NCBI RefSeq assembly: GCF_021278965.1
Contig: NZ_CP065589.1
Coordinates: forward strand, 1,431,001-1,495,000
Source: Chryseobacterium capnotolerans
Lineage (GTDB): Bacteria > Bacteroidota > Bacteroidia > Flavobacteriales > Weeksellaceae
Length of the DNA stretch: 64,000 bases
Direction: 5' to 3'
Below are positions 53,223 to 62,240 of the stretch, piece after piece. The notes under the pieces are model-generated. The model made no database searches. It saw nothing but the letters and a program-made list of their open reading frames with translations, and was not told the DNA's origin. Positions within the stretch are counted from its first letter, which is position 1, and each line of letters opens with the position of its first letter. A program made the position numbers and the translations under genes.

Positions 53223-54260
53223 ATGCCAAACTCCATTAAATTAAACCTTATAGCTTGTCTTTCTATAATACTTTTGTTGACATCCTGTAATAAAAATAAA
53301 AAAATGATGGATTCTCTCGCAGATTATAATAATGCAATGGAGACCACAGGATATCATTTTGGGGATAAACTCCAACTTCCAAAAGAAGTTACTGAAAATG
53401 CACAAAGTATTACCATTAGTTTTATGCAGGGAGAAAGTTCAAGTTTAACAATAGACCCTAAATTTTTTAGTTTGGGAGATAATAAAGTTGTGTTTGTAAT
53501 TAAAGCCAAGAATGGAGAAGTTTTTAGTCAGGATGCAACAATCAATGTGTTTACAAAAAGCAAAGAGAAAAATGGGGTCTATCAGATTGTAGCAGACTAT
53601 CCTCATAATCCTGATCACTTTATAGAAGGCTTTCTGCTGGAGGGAAATACAGTGTATGAAAGTGATGGGTTAGAGAAAGAATCTCAACTGATAAAATATA
53701 CTTTAGGTTCAACAGTTCCCACTATGGTAAGAAAACAACCTGCAGATGTCTTTTCAGAAGGCTGTACAATAGTTGGAGATAAGGTGTATCAACTTACTTA
53801 TCGTAATAAAATTGGTTTTATCTACAATAAGAATACGTTAGAAAAGCTTTCAGAATTTCCCTTACCTAATGTAATTGGTGAGGGTTGGGGATTAACTTAT
53901 GACGGAAAAAATCTTGTGGCTACAGATGGTTCAAAATATCTTTACTTCCTTGATGTAAATGAGCCTTCTAAAGTTGTAAAAACAGTAGGCGTGGCTGGGA
54001 ATACAGAAATATATGAACACCTTAATGAACTTGAATATCACAAAGGTTTTATTTATGCAAACATTTGGCATAAACCTATCATTGTAAAAATTCATCCTAT
54101 GACTGGAGAAGTAGTAGAGAAATACGATTTCACAAAGTTGACAGATGAAAATAATCAAGGTGATAGTGAGCATGTTCTGAACGGTATCGCTTTTAAAGGT
54201 GATAATATGTTGGTGACGGGGAAAAATTGGACAAAGATTTATGAGGTTGCCATTCAATAA
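53223..54260 (+). CDS. Glutaminyl-peptide cyclotransferase, beta-propeller type (copy 2)
   Basis: 345 residues, lipoprotein (LLTSCNKNK). Same layout and mostly the same sequence as copy 1 (YHFGDKLQLPKEVTENA, GEGWGLTYDGK, VLNGIAFKG, NMLVTGKNW shared), but the active segment reads HFIEGFLLEGNTVYESDG, with Ile-Glu where copy 1 has Val-Gln before Gly. Codon choice is more A+T-rich than in copy 1. A tandem duplicate with possible change in specificity. Confidence 0.87.
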   Translation: MPNSIKLNLIACLSIILLLTSCNKNKKMMDSLADYNNAMETTGYHFGDKLQLPKEVTENAQSITISFMQGESSSLTIDPKFFSLGDNKVVFVIKAKNGEVFSQDATINVFTKSKEKNGVYQIVADYPHNPDHFIEGFLLEGNTVYESDGLEKESQLIKYTLGSTVPTMVRKQPADVFSEGCTIVGDKVYQLTYRNKIGFIYNKNTLEKLSEFPLPNVIGEGWGLTYDGKNLVATDGSKYLYFLDVNEPSKVVKTVGVAGNTEIYEHLNELEYHKGFIYANIWHKPIIVKIHPMTGEVVEKYDFTKLTDENNQGDSEHVLNGIAFKGDNMLVTGKNWTKIYEVAIQ

Positions 54261-54273
54261 TTAAAAGTGTAAA

Positions 54274-55278
54274 TTGCTGAAATTATATTTAAAAAAAATA
54301 TTTTTATATAAAACATTGAGATTAATCTATCTGATATGCATTTTCGTCTTCTGTTCGTCAGCCGCACAGAGCGTTATTCCTTTGGATACCTTGAAACTGA
54401 AGGAAGCTAAAGATATGCTGGCTGATGACTATGGGAGCCTGTACATCTATAAAAATAAAGACTTTAGTTTTACCAAATATGATTCTTTAGGGAAGCAGAT
54501 CGGGAAAATGATGCTTACTGTTCCCTACAAAGTGCAGACGGTACAAAATCCATTAAATGTACCTTTATTTTCGGAAAATGCTCAGGAAATGAAATTTGTA
54601 GACCAGAATATGAATGAAATCCAACGTATTGATTTCAAACAGAAATTTGGGTTTATAAGAATGGCCTATGCTGAAGATTTACAGCAATTGTGGCTGCTGG
54701 ATGATAGTACAAAGAGGTTAATTCAATATAATTTCAGAAATGATACCACCATCAACTCATTTCCTTTTGATATTAGTTTCGAGGATCTGATGGATCTTCT
54801 GGTGTATGAAACCAAAGTATATGTTCTCACCAAAAAGCATATCAGAGTGTATAATCTGAAATTCGAAAAACTGTTTGAGGCTCCTGTAGATAACGGGAAA
54901 CGTTTCAGAAGAGAGAACGACAATATTTTGGTGGTCACCAATAATTCAATTTTAAAATATGTTCCCGAGAAAGATATGAGTGTTATTTTTGATGACCCTG
55001 ATGCACAAATTGTGGATAAAAACATCCTTTCTTATTTTGAAATCAAGGGGAACAAACTCTATCTTTACAGCCTTGAAAAAGTAAAGAAAGCCAGACAGCA
55101 AAAACAACAGGAAACTCAGCTTCAGATCATAGAGCAATCTACAGGAAAACCCGTAGAAAATGCTGAAGAAAAATCTAATGGAGGAGCAGAAAAGAAAAAC
55201 TCTGACAATATATTGGAACAGTTGATTGAAGAAACTTCCGAGGTTCAGGCAGCAGGCGTAGAAAAGCTTATCAATTAA
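54274..55278 (+). CDS. Secreted hypothetical protein, propeller-like
   Basis: About 334 residues from a TTG at 54274; a shorter start at TTG 54316 is possible. The signal segment LRLIYLICIFVFCSSAAQS is clear. Repeated ~40-residue strands with YxxDxxxxIxKxD patterns (GSLYIYKNKDFSFTKYDSLG, QQLWLLDDSTKRLIQYNF, VYVLTKKHIRVYNLKFEKL) suggest a beta-propeller; the last ~60 residues are a low-complexity Gln/Glu/Lys tail. Widely conserved next to the deoxynucleoside kinase in this group by my recollection. Function unknown. Confidence 0.7.
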   Translation: MLKLYLKKIFLYKTLRLIYLICIFVFCSSAAQSVIPLDTLKLKEAKDMLADDYGSLYIYKNKDFSFTKYDSLGKQIGKMMLTVPYKVQTVQNPLNVPLFSENAQEMKFVDQNMNEIQRIDFKQKFGFIRMAYAEDLQQLWLLDDSTKRLIQYNFRNDTTINSFPFDISFEDLMDLLVYETKVYVLTKKHIRVYNLKFEKLFEAPVDNGKRFRRENDNILVVTNNSILKYVPEKDMSVIFDDPDAQIVDKNILSYFEIKGNKLYLYSLEKVKKARQQKQQETQLQIIEQSTGKPVENAEEKSNGGAEKKNSDNILEQLIEETSEVQAAGVEKLIN

Positions 55279-55303
55279 TCAGTAAATACAAGGAAAAAGA
55301 ATT

Positions 55304-55918
55304 ATGCATATTGCAGTTACAGGAAACATTGGAGCAGGAAAAACAACTTTAACTACGATGCTTTCTAAGCATTACGGATGGGACGCACAGTTTGAAGACG
55401 TAGATCACAATCCTTATCTGGAGGATTTTTATTCAGATATGAGCAAGTGGAGCTTTGCCCTGCAGGTGTATTTTCTGGGAAGCAGATTCCGTCAGGTAAA
55501 AGAGATCAGAGAAAGTGGTAAAAACATTATTCAGGATCGTACGATCTATGAAGATGCCCACATCTTCGCGGAGAACCTGAACGATATGAATCTCCTTTCT
55601 GATAGAGATTTCAACAATTACTCATCTGTTTTTGATCTGATGAAATCTTTCGTTTCAGCACCGGATCTTTTAATTTATCTTAAGTCAGATGTTCCGAATC
55701 TGGTAAAGAAAATCTACAAAAGAGGACGCGAGTATGAAGCCTCTATCAGCATCGAATATTTGTCAAAATTAAATCAGAAATACGAAAAATGGATTTCCAA
55801 CTATACGGAAGGAAAACTGCTGATTATTGAAGTGGATGATCTTGATTTCGTTGAAAAACCTGAAGACTTCGGATTAATTCTGGAAAAAATTGAAACTGAA
55901 TTACACGGATTGTTTTAA
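55304..55918 (+). CDS. Deoxynucleoside kinase
   Basis: 204 residues. P-loop GNIGAGKTT near residue 7, then FEDVDHNPYLEDFY, the ERS-like IIQDRTIYEDAHIF and YLKSDVPNLVKKIYKRGREYE lid region: the dNK/dGK-dCK family. It phosphorylates deoxynucleosides for dNTP salvage in the cytoplasm. It follows the propeller protein by 25 bases. Which deoxynucleoside is preferred cannot be told. Confidence 0.92.
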   Translation: MHIAVTGNIGAGKTTLTTMLSKHYGWDAQFEDVDHNPYLEDFYSDMSKWSFALQVYFLGSRFRQVKEIRESGKNIIQDRTIYEDAHIFAENLNDMNLLSDRDFNNYSSVFDLMKSFVSAPDLLIYLKSDVPNLVKKIYKRGREYEASISIEYLSKLNQKYEKWISNYTEGKLLIIEVDDLDFVEKPEDFGLILEKIETELHGLF

Positions 55919-56006
55919 CAAACATTTATCAGAACATTAAGATAAGGTCCATTGAATTCTTGCTAAATTTGTGATAAGCAAGGTTAATTTTTTAAAATAA
56001 TTGGAA

Positions 56007-56357
56007 ATGTTAGTGAAAGTTTTACATAACGGAAGCTGTTCAAAATCAAATGCGGTGCTGGAGTATCTTGATGAAAATGGAGTACCTTTTGAGATCATCA
56101 ATATCATTGAAGATCCACTAAGTATTTTGGAGATCAGAACGGTATTGAAAAAGCTTAATCAGAGTGTTTTTCATATCATCCGAAAAACAGATAAGCTGTA
56201 TATTGAAAATTATGCAGATAAAAATTATTCGGAGGAAGAATGGATCAAGATCTTGTCTGAGAACCCTTCATTGATTCAAAGACCAATTTTAGTCAAAGGT
56301 TCAGTAGCTATGCTGGGAAGACCTATTGAAAATGTAAAGTTCTTTATTGAAAAATAA
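56007..56357 (+). CDS. ArsC-family (arsenate reductase-like) protein
   Basis: 116 residues. The thioredoxin-like ArsC/Spx fold has the active loop HNGSCSKSNAVLEYLDE with a single Cys, then ILEIRTVLKKLNQ and NPSLIQRPILVKGSVAMLGRP, where Arg-Pro-Ile matches the ArsC signature. No other arsenic-resistance genes are nearby, so it may be a general ArsC-like oxidoreductase. ATG 56007 is preferred to the TTG two codons earlier. Confidence 0.85.
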   Translation: MLVKVLHNGSCSKSNAVLEYLDENGVPFEIINIIEDPLSILEIRTVLKKLNQSVFHIIRKTDKLYIENYADKNYSEEEWIKILSENPSLIQRPILVKGSVAMLGRPIENVKFFIEK

Positions 56358-56369
56358 TAAAAATAGATA

Positions 56370-56413
56370 AAATCTGCGGCTGTTTCGAAGAAACAGCCGC
56401 AGATTTGTTTTTT
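56370..56413 (+). terminator. Strong intrinsic terminator after the ArsC-like gene
   Basis: AAATCTGCGGCTGTTTC (56370-56386) pairs perfectly with GAAACAGCCGCAGATTT (56390-56406), 3-base loop, then G and seven T's. It starts 12 bases after the stop. Confidence 0.9.
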
Positions 56414-56450
56414 TAAGAAATTATATGATCTAGAATAGAATCATTATTAA

Positions 56451-56486
56451 ACTAAAAAAGGCTGTCATCTGACAGCCTTTTTTAGT
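56451..56486 (-). terminator. Bidirectional terminator of the DUF493 gene
   Basis: ACTAAAAAAGGCTGTCA pairs with TGACAGCCTTTTTTAGT around a 2-base centre (56451-56467/56470-56486). It abuts the DUF493 stop codon on the minus strand. Confidence 0.85.
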
Positions 56487-56792
56487 TTACAATAGAATAA
56501 CGCCTTCTATTTTCGCTACTTCTTTATAAATTCTAACTACCTGATCGGCATCTAAAACAAATGCATTGATGTTGCAGGCTGTGTATTTTCCATTTTTGCT
56601 TTCGCGGTTTCCCAGTGTAAATTTAATCCCATCAAAAACTTTGTATATTTCAGTGAGTTTTGATTGGTCTGTAGGAATGATAAATTTAAATAAATAATCT
56701 TCCGGAAAATCATGATGACCCTCCAGTTTATCCTTTAGAGATTTATAAAATTCTTCAGGATTTGCGTGTTGATTTCCTTGTAATATATCCAT
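56487..56792 (-). CDS. DUF493-family protein
   Basis: 101 residues: the core FPEDYLFKFIIPTDQ and a ferredoxin-like beta-alpha-beta fold match DUF493 (YbeD type), ACT-like small proteins with unknown ligand. Cytoplasmic. Single gene with its own terminator; next to the DUF4197 gene on the same strand, 41 bases apart. Confidence 0.85.
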   Translation of the reverse strand: MDILQGNQHANPEEFYKSLKDKLEGHHDFPEDYLFKFIIPTDQSKLTEIYKVFDGIKFTLGNRESKNGKYTACNINAFVLDADQVVRIYKEVAKIEGVILL

Positions 56793-56833
56793 CTGCAGTT
56801 CTAATATAATATATAAATATAGCGAAATTTTTT

Positions 56834-57505
56834 CTATTTTCCAAATGGTCCTAAGAGAGATTTGGAGTTCTGATGTTCATAATCTTCAATGATATTGAAG
56901 AGTCCGGCAACCAGCTGTTCAGAAGCAAGCTGGCTCAATCCGCCTGAATTTACAGTATTTTTATTTCCTCCTAAAAGATTTCCTAAGAAATTACTTCCGG
57001 ATAAAGCTGTGTTGATGGTTTTTACAATCCCATATTCATTAAGCTTCTCATCTACCTTTGGAGCGATGGCCGCAATAAGCTGCTGTGATGTTTTTTCCTT
57101 CAGAATTTGTGTGGCGGTAGTTCCTTCAATAATTCTTGTTACATCCTGTGCATTTAGGCTGTTTACAGCACCTTGCAGAATAGGTCTTGATGTGTTTACC
57201 GTGTAAGCTGCTGCCTGTGCGATATAATCTCTTTCCTTAGCCACTAATGACGGAGCAATCTTTTCCAGCATGGAGTTAATTTCTCTCAGCTCTTTCGGAA
57301 GAGCCTTGTCGACCATATTGTTTTGCAAGAAGGCTTCTTTATTGGTATAAATTCCCATTCCTTTATCAATACCATTGAGTAGCATTCTTTTAATAATGGA
57401 AAGTCCCATATCACTTGTGGCAAGTGTTGTACAGGATTGTACGGTAGTGGTAATAACAGCACCGGTCCCCATTATAAGAGCCGCTGCAATGATATATTTT
57501 TTCAT
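56834..57505 (-). CDS. DUF4197 lipoprotein
   Basis: 223 residues with lipobox VQSCTTLATSD. DUF4197 features: SLIIKRMLLNGIDKGMGIYTNKEAFLQNN, helical repeats with ALPKELREINSMLEKIAP, and the C-terminal GLFNIIEDYEHQNSKSLLGPFGK. Periplasmic or membrane-anchored and all-helical; function unknown. Its promoter box is at 57540-57547. Confidence 0.86.
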   Translation of the reverse strand: MKKYIIAAALIMGTGAVITTTVQSCTTLATSDMGLSIIKRMLLNGIDKGMGIYTNKEAFLQNNMVDKALPKELREINSMLEKIAPSLVAKERDYIAQAAAYTVNTSRPILQGAVNSLNAQDVTRIIEGTTATQILKEKTSQQLIAAIAPKVDEKLNEYGIVKTINTALSGSNFLGNLLGGNKNTVNSGGLSQLASEQLVAGLFNIIEDYEHQNSKSLLGPFGK

Positions 57506-57539
57506 TGATCTTTTTTATTGCTTTTTTCAAAAACTGCAC

Positions 57540-57547
57540 CAAAGGTA
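57540..57547 (-). promoter_or_regulatory. Candidate -7 element (TACCTTTG) of the DUF4197 gene
   Basis: TAnnTTTG on the minus strand, 34 bases before ATG 57505. The 350-bp gap to 57855 is extremely A+T-rich and otherwise holds only the PUL promoter. Confidence 0.45.
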
Positions 57548-57763
57548 AATACTATTATCTATTTAACAAAATATTAATGATTAGTGAATTATTTGGTGAT
57601 TTTTTTTGTGAAAAACATGATTTTGTTATTGATGATATGATATTAATTTGATGGTTATATTGGTTTTAAATTAATAAAATATGATTTAATTAATGTTTTT
57701 GTGTTTTAAAATGTAATTGTTTTTGAATTTTTAAGATATCTTAACATGTTTCGGTTTTTTTTC

Positions 57764-57771
57764 TATTTTTG
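57764..57771 (+). promoter_or_regulatory. Candidate -7 element (TATTTTTG) of the PUL
   Basis: TAnnTTTG, 83 bases before the SusC start. The ~75-base leader and A+T-rich upstream sequence are typical of SusC genes; no operator or regulator gene is visible. Confidence 0.5.
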
Positions 57772-57854
57772 GCTAATGTCTTCATTTGAGAAATTGAATG
57801 CTTCTAAATGAGACAATGTTGAAAATCTGATTGTACGAATAAAATTGAAACTAT

Positions 57855-60692
57855 ATGAAACAAAGTAATTTAAAGTATCCATGCCTCATCGCAGTTTTAT
57901 ACTTCGGGATGAACGTGAATGCACAGGTTACAAAAGACTCTGCCAAAGTTCAGAAGATTGACGAAGTAGTCATGATTGGATATGGTAGCCGTAAAAAAGT
58001 GGATAATACAACATCCATCAGCTCCATCAGTGCAGAAGAAGTAACCAAAACCAAAGTCCTGAACGCTTCACAGGCTATTCAGGGTAAAGCTGCAGGGGTA
58101 CAGATTGTAGCATCTGATATGCCGGGATCTACGCCTATGGTAATGATCAGAGGGCTTGGGACGGTAACTGGAGGAAGATCTCCTTTATATGTTGTAGATG
58201 GAATGTTCCTTGAAAATATCAACAATATCAACTCTAATGATATTCTTACTTATGATATTTTGAAAGATGCAGCTGCGTTGGCTATTTATGGTAACAGGGC
58301 TGCAAACGGAGTAATTATTATTACAACGAAGTCAGGAAAAGGGAAACTAAGTGTTTCTTATGATGGCTTAGTAGGCGTAAGAAGTCCTTTGAAGACTGTG
58401 AAAATGGCAAATGCGTCAGAGTTTGCAACCTATAATAATGCTGCTCTTAATTTGAATAGATTTTCTACCAATCAACCAGTGAATACAGATTGGTTTAAAG
58501 AAATTACAAGAACAGGGATTTACAATCAGCATAACCTCTCAGTATCCGGATCTTCTGAGGCTGTGAAATATTTTTTCAGTTTAAGTAATTACGACGAACA
58601 GTCTATTTTAAGAGGCACAGATTATAATCGTGCTACCATCAGATCTAATAATGAGTTCAAGATTACTAAAGGAATTACCCTTTCTCAAAATTTCAGTGTA
58701 GCATTTACAAAAACGACTCCAAAACCTTTTAATGCATTTACAACTGCTTATAAGCAATCTCCTATGGTTCCTGTTTATTATCCTTCAGGACAATTTGGGA
58801 TGCCATTTGTAAATGAAACGACAGGACTTGTAGATTATTCAGGGAAAAAATTTAATGATGTTACCAATCCGGTAAGTCAGTTATTGCTTAATAATGAGCA
58901 AAACAAAAATACTTTGCTGCAAGGAGGGTTGAAGTTAGATATAGATATCATTAAAGGATTAAAATTTACTTCTCAGTTTAATGGAGAGTACTCCAACTAT
59001 AAATCTTATAATTTTAGAAATGAGGTTGATATATGGCTTGCAGAAGAACCTACAAGGGTTCCTGGAGGCTTCTCAAATACTAACCCTGTTAATACTTTAG
59101 AAAACACACGAGAAGATTATTATAACTGGTCATTAACCAATTATTTAACATATAATAAAAAATTCGGAGTTCATGATATTGAAGCAACAATAGGTACTGA
59201 AACTACAGTAAGAAATGGTATTGACCAGCTTATTTTAAAAAGAAAAAATTTGTTGTTGAATGATTCTAATTATTGGAACCTTAATGGAACCGATTATGTA
59301 AATAATGTTCAAAGTTTGAAATCTGTGAAATATGACAGGAATACTACTGTCTCTTATTTTGCCAGAGCACAGTATAAATTAATGAACCGTTATTTGCTAA
59401 GTGCAACGATAAGACGTGATGGATCTTCACAGTTTGCAGCAGGTCAAAAATGGGGAACTTTCCCATCATTCGGAGCAGGATGGATTATTTCTGAAGAAGA
59501 GTTCATGAAAGACGGATTCTTTGATCTGTTAAAATTAAGAGGAGGTTGGGGTAAATTAGGAAATCAAAGAGTTCCTTTGAATTACCTGCCTTTGAATTCA
59601 GGTAAAGATTACAACTATGGTTTTGGAAACGCTAATCCAGTGAGTAATGGTATTACCGTCAACAAAGGGTATGATCCCGTATTAGGATGGGAAGTTACTG
59701 AAGAATCATCTTTAGGATTGGACTTTGGATTGTTTAATAAGAGATTAACCGGAGGTATTGATGTTTATAACAGAGAAACCAATAATCTTATTTTAGGAAT
59801 TACCAATTATATTACTTCAGGACAGTCTGAAACGTATTATTCTCACGTAGGGGCAGTAAGAAATAGAGGAGCGGAATTTTCATTGAACTGGGCTGATAAA
59901 GTAGGTGAAAACTGGACTTACTCTTTAGGAGCCAATTATTCTTACAATCAAAATACATTGACCAAAGTAGATACAAGCAAAAATATTGCACAGTTGAGTG
60001 GTGGAGATCTGGGCAATGGACAATGGGTGAAACTATTTAACAGTTCCACAGTCGGACAAGCTTTGGGAAGCTTCTATTTATGGGAATATGATGGGGTAGA
60101 TGCCAATGGTAATATGAAATATAAGGACCTTAACGGGAACGGTATTACAGGATCTGCTGATGCAGGAGACAGAAAATATTTTAATTCTTATATTCCTAAA
60201 TCTACTTTAGGGATTAATGTTTCTTTAAGTTATAAGAACTGGGATTTTGCTGCAAATGGATATGGAGCCTTTGGGTTTAGCGTTTATAATGGTAAAAAAG
60301 CGCAGAGAAGTAACAGTGTAAATATTGAATCTTCAGTAGCTCAGGATTATTGGTCTCCATCCAATCAGAATTCATATCATCCAAAGCCTTATACAGATAA
60401 TCCTATTGCCTCCACTTATTTCTTAGAAGATGGGGATTACTTTAGAATTAATAATATCTCAATCGGATATACTGTGAGGAATGTAGTAGATTATGTAAAA
60501 TCAGTGAAGTTTTATGTAAGCGCGATCAATCCTTTTGTATGGCAAAAATATTCAGGATATTCCTCAGAGTTATCAGGTTATAATCCGGCAGATGCGAAAA
60601 CAGAAGGGGATCCTTACAAAATGGCAGGGGTAGAATTAAATGCTTACCCTACGTTAAAATCTTTTGTATTTGGTGTAAACGTAAACTTTTAG
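57855..60692 (+). CDS. susC-like: SusC/RagA-family TonB-dependent outer membrane transporter
   Basis: 945 residues with a signal peptide ending near NVNAQ. A TonB-box-like IDEVVMIGYGS lies at ~35, the plug domain at ~50-170 (QAIQGKAAGVQIVASDMPG, PLYVVDGM) and a 22-strand barrel in the rest, ending in FVFGVNVNF. The usual N-terminal carboxypeptidase-D-like domain is absent, leaving the TonB box only about 12 residues after the signal. With the SusD lipoprotein (5 bases downstream) it imports oligosaccharides across the outer membrane. The GH144 gene implies beta-1,2-glucan fragments. Confidence 0.93.
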   Translation: MKQSNLKYPCLIAVLYFGMNVNAQVTKDSAKVQKIDEVVMIGYGSRKKVDNTTSISSISAEEVTKTKVLNASQAIQGKAAGVQIVASDMPGSTPMVMIRGLGTVTGGRSPLYVVDGMFLENINNINSNDILTYDILKDAAALAIYGNRAANGVIIITTKSGKGKLSVSYDGLVGVRSPLKTVKMANASEFATYNNAALNLNRFSTNQPVNTDWFKEITRTGIYNQHNLSVSGSSEAVKYFFSLSNYDEQSILRGTDYNRATIRSNNEFKITKGITLSQNFSVAFTKTTPKPFNAFTTAYKQSPMVPVYYPSGQFGMPFVNETTGLVDYSGKKFNDVTNPVSQLLLNNEQNKNTLLQGGLKLDIDIIKGLKFTSQFNGEYSNYKSYNFRNEVDIWLAEEPTRVPGGFSNTNPVNTLENTREDYYNWSLTNYLTYNKKFGVHDIEATIGTETTVRNGIDQLILKRKNLLLNDSNYWNLNGTDYVNNVQSLKSVKYDRNTTVSYFARAQYKLMNRYLLSATIRRDGSSQFAAGQKWGTFPSFGAGWIISEEEFMKDGFFDLLKLRGGWGKLGNQRVPLNYLPLNSGKDYNYGFGNANPVSNGITVNKGYDPVLGWEVTEESSLGLDFGLFNKRLTGGIDVYNRETNNLILGITNYITSGQSETYYSHVGAVRNRGAEFSLNWADKVGENWTYSLGANYSYNQNTLTKVDTSKNIAQLSGGDLGNGQWVKLFNSSTVGQALGSFYLWEYDGVDANGNMKYKDLNGNGITGSADAGDRKYFNSYIPKSTLGINVSLSYKNWDFAANGYGAFGFSVYNGKKAQRSNSVNIESSVAQDYWSPSNQNSYHPKPYTDNPIASTYFLEDGDYFRINNISIGYTVRNVVDYVKSVKFYVSAINPFVWQKYSGYSSELSGYNPADAKTEGDPYKMAGVELNAYPTLKSFVFGVNVNF

Positions 60693-60697
60693 AAAAA

Positions 60698-62173
60698 ATG
60701 AAAAGAAATAAGATATTATTAGTCTCTTTAATGTTATTAGGTTCAGTAGCTGCTGTACAAAGTTGTAGTGATGAATTTATTGATGTGAAACCCTCGGAGT
60801 CAATGACAATTGATGACCTTGAAAAATTTAATAATGATAATGGAGCCACTTACTTTGTGAATTCTATCTATGCTAAGTTTTTAGACTGGAATATGAGCAC
60901 ATTTGCCTGGATAGGGGTTACTTCGATTATTTCTGATGATGCTGATAAAGGATCTACTGATGGAGATACCGGATCTGATAAAAACCTTTTGGATGCATTG
61001 AATATTACTGCTACAACACCATCATTTAAAGAACTTTTTGCTTCTAACTATCAGGGAATTAATAGATGTAATGAGGCTTTGAAATATATCCCGCAATTAG
61101 ATAAAGCAAACCCTGAATTGCGTAAAAGACTAATGGGGGAGGCAAAATTCCTTAGAGCATTTATGTATTTCACCCTTGTGAAATCTTTCGGAGGGGTGCC
61201 TTTGGTAGATCGTGTTCCTATTTTAGGAAATGCTGAGGATAAAAAAATGCAGCTAACAAGAGTTTCTAAAGAAGAAATATATGCATTCATTGAAAAAGAC
61301 CTGAAAGAAGCTATTGAATCATTGCCAGGGAAAGGAACATATGGACCAACAGAGGTAGGAAGAGCATCGGTAGGAGCAGCGCATGCTCTTTTGGCTAAAG
61401 TTTATCTTTATCAGAAAAAATGGCAACTAGCCGCCGAACAATGTGATTTAGTGACAGGATACTCTTTAACTCCTAACTTTATTGATATTTATAAAGTTTC
61501 TGGAGAGAATAATGCTGAATCAATTTTTGAAATTCAGGGTTCAGGTGCTGATGCAGGAAGAGCTATCCAGCAGTACAGTAAAGTTCAGGGAGTTCGTGGT
61601 ACCGGAGGCTGGGGCTGGGGATTTGCTACGCCTACTCAAGGATTATATGATGCTTATACAGCAGAAGGAGACACAGAGAGAAGAGACGCTACGATTATTC
61701 ATAGAGATATGACATTGTATGACGGAAGATATATTCCTAATACAGTAGAGAACAAATTCTATAATTATAAGGCTTATTCTTCAGCATTTTATGATAAAGA
61801 TGCGACTGATACCAATATCCGTTACCTTAGATATGCAGAAGTTTTGTTAATCAAAGCGGAAGCTCTTAATGAATTAGGTCAGACTGGTGTTGCTATTCCT
61901 TTACTAAATCAGGTAAGAGAAAGAGCCAAAATTACTCCAACTGCAGCTACTTCTCAGGCAGATGTAAGAACAGCAATCTGGAAAGAAAGAAGACTGGAAT
62001 TAGCTTTTGAGCATGATAGATGGTTTGACTTAGTAAGAACTGGTCAGGCACAAGCGGCAATGGCTGCAGATGGCGGTAAAAAATTCATCGTTGGAAAACA
62101 TGAACTATTCCCACTTCCTTATGAATTTATCCTGGAAGCAGGAGGGCTGTCTCAGCAAAACCCAGGATACTAA
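60698..62173 (+). CDS. susD-like: SusD/RagB-family substrate-binding lipoprotein
   Basis: 491 residues with lipobox VQSCSDEF. TPR-like helical scaffold: NRCNEALKYIPQLDK, FLRAFMYFTLVKSFGGVPLVD, LLAKVYLYQKKWQLAAEQCD, then the C-terminal RerLELAFEHDRWFDLVRTGQA region and final QNPGY. It caps the SusC barrel at the cell surface and captures glycans. It starts 5 bases after SusC, so the pair is co-translated; a hairpin after its stop may set lower expression of the enzyme genes. Confidence 0.93.
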   Translation: MKRNKILLVSLMLLGSVAAVQSCSDEFIDVKPSESMTIDDLEKFNNDNGATYFVNSIYAKFLDWNMSTFAWIGVTSIISDDADKGSTDGDTGSDKNLLDALNITATTPSFKELFASNYQGINRCNEALKYIPQLDKANPELRKRLMGEAKFLRAFMYFTLVKSFGGVPLVDRVPILGNAEDKKMQLTRVSKEEIYAFIEKDLKEAIESLPGKGTYGPTEVGRASVGAAHALLAKVYLYQKKWQLAAEQCDLVTGYSLTPNFIDIYKVSGENNAESIFEIQGSGADAGRAIQQYSKVQGVRGTGGWGWGFATPTQGLYDAYTAEGDTERRDATIIHRDMTLYDGRYIPNTVENKFYNYKAYSSAFYDKDATDTNIRYLRYAEVLLIKAEALNELGQTGVAIPLLNQVRERAKITPTAATSQADVRTAIWKERRLELAFEHDRWFDLVRTGQAQAAMAADGGKKFIVGKHELFPLPYEFILEAGGLSQQNPGY

Positions 62174-62188
62174 CATATAACCATAAAC

Positions 62189-62214
62189 TAGAGGAGAGTG
62201 AAAATTCTCCTCTA
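62189..62214 (+). terminator. Hairpin between susD and the glucanase gene (attenuator-like)
   Basis: TAGAGGAGA (62189-62197) pairs with TCTCCTCTA (62206-62214), followed by ATTTTAT. The tail is weak, suggesting partial termination after the highly expressed SusC/D pair. Confidence 0.6.
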
Positions 62215-62240
62215 ATTTTATAACCCATAACCCGATACCA

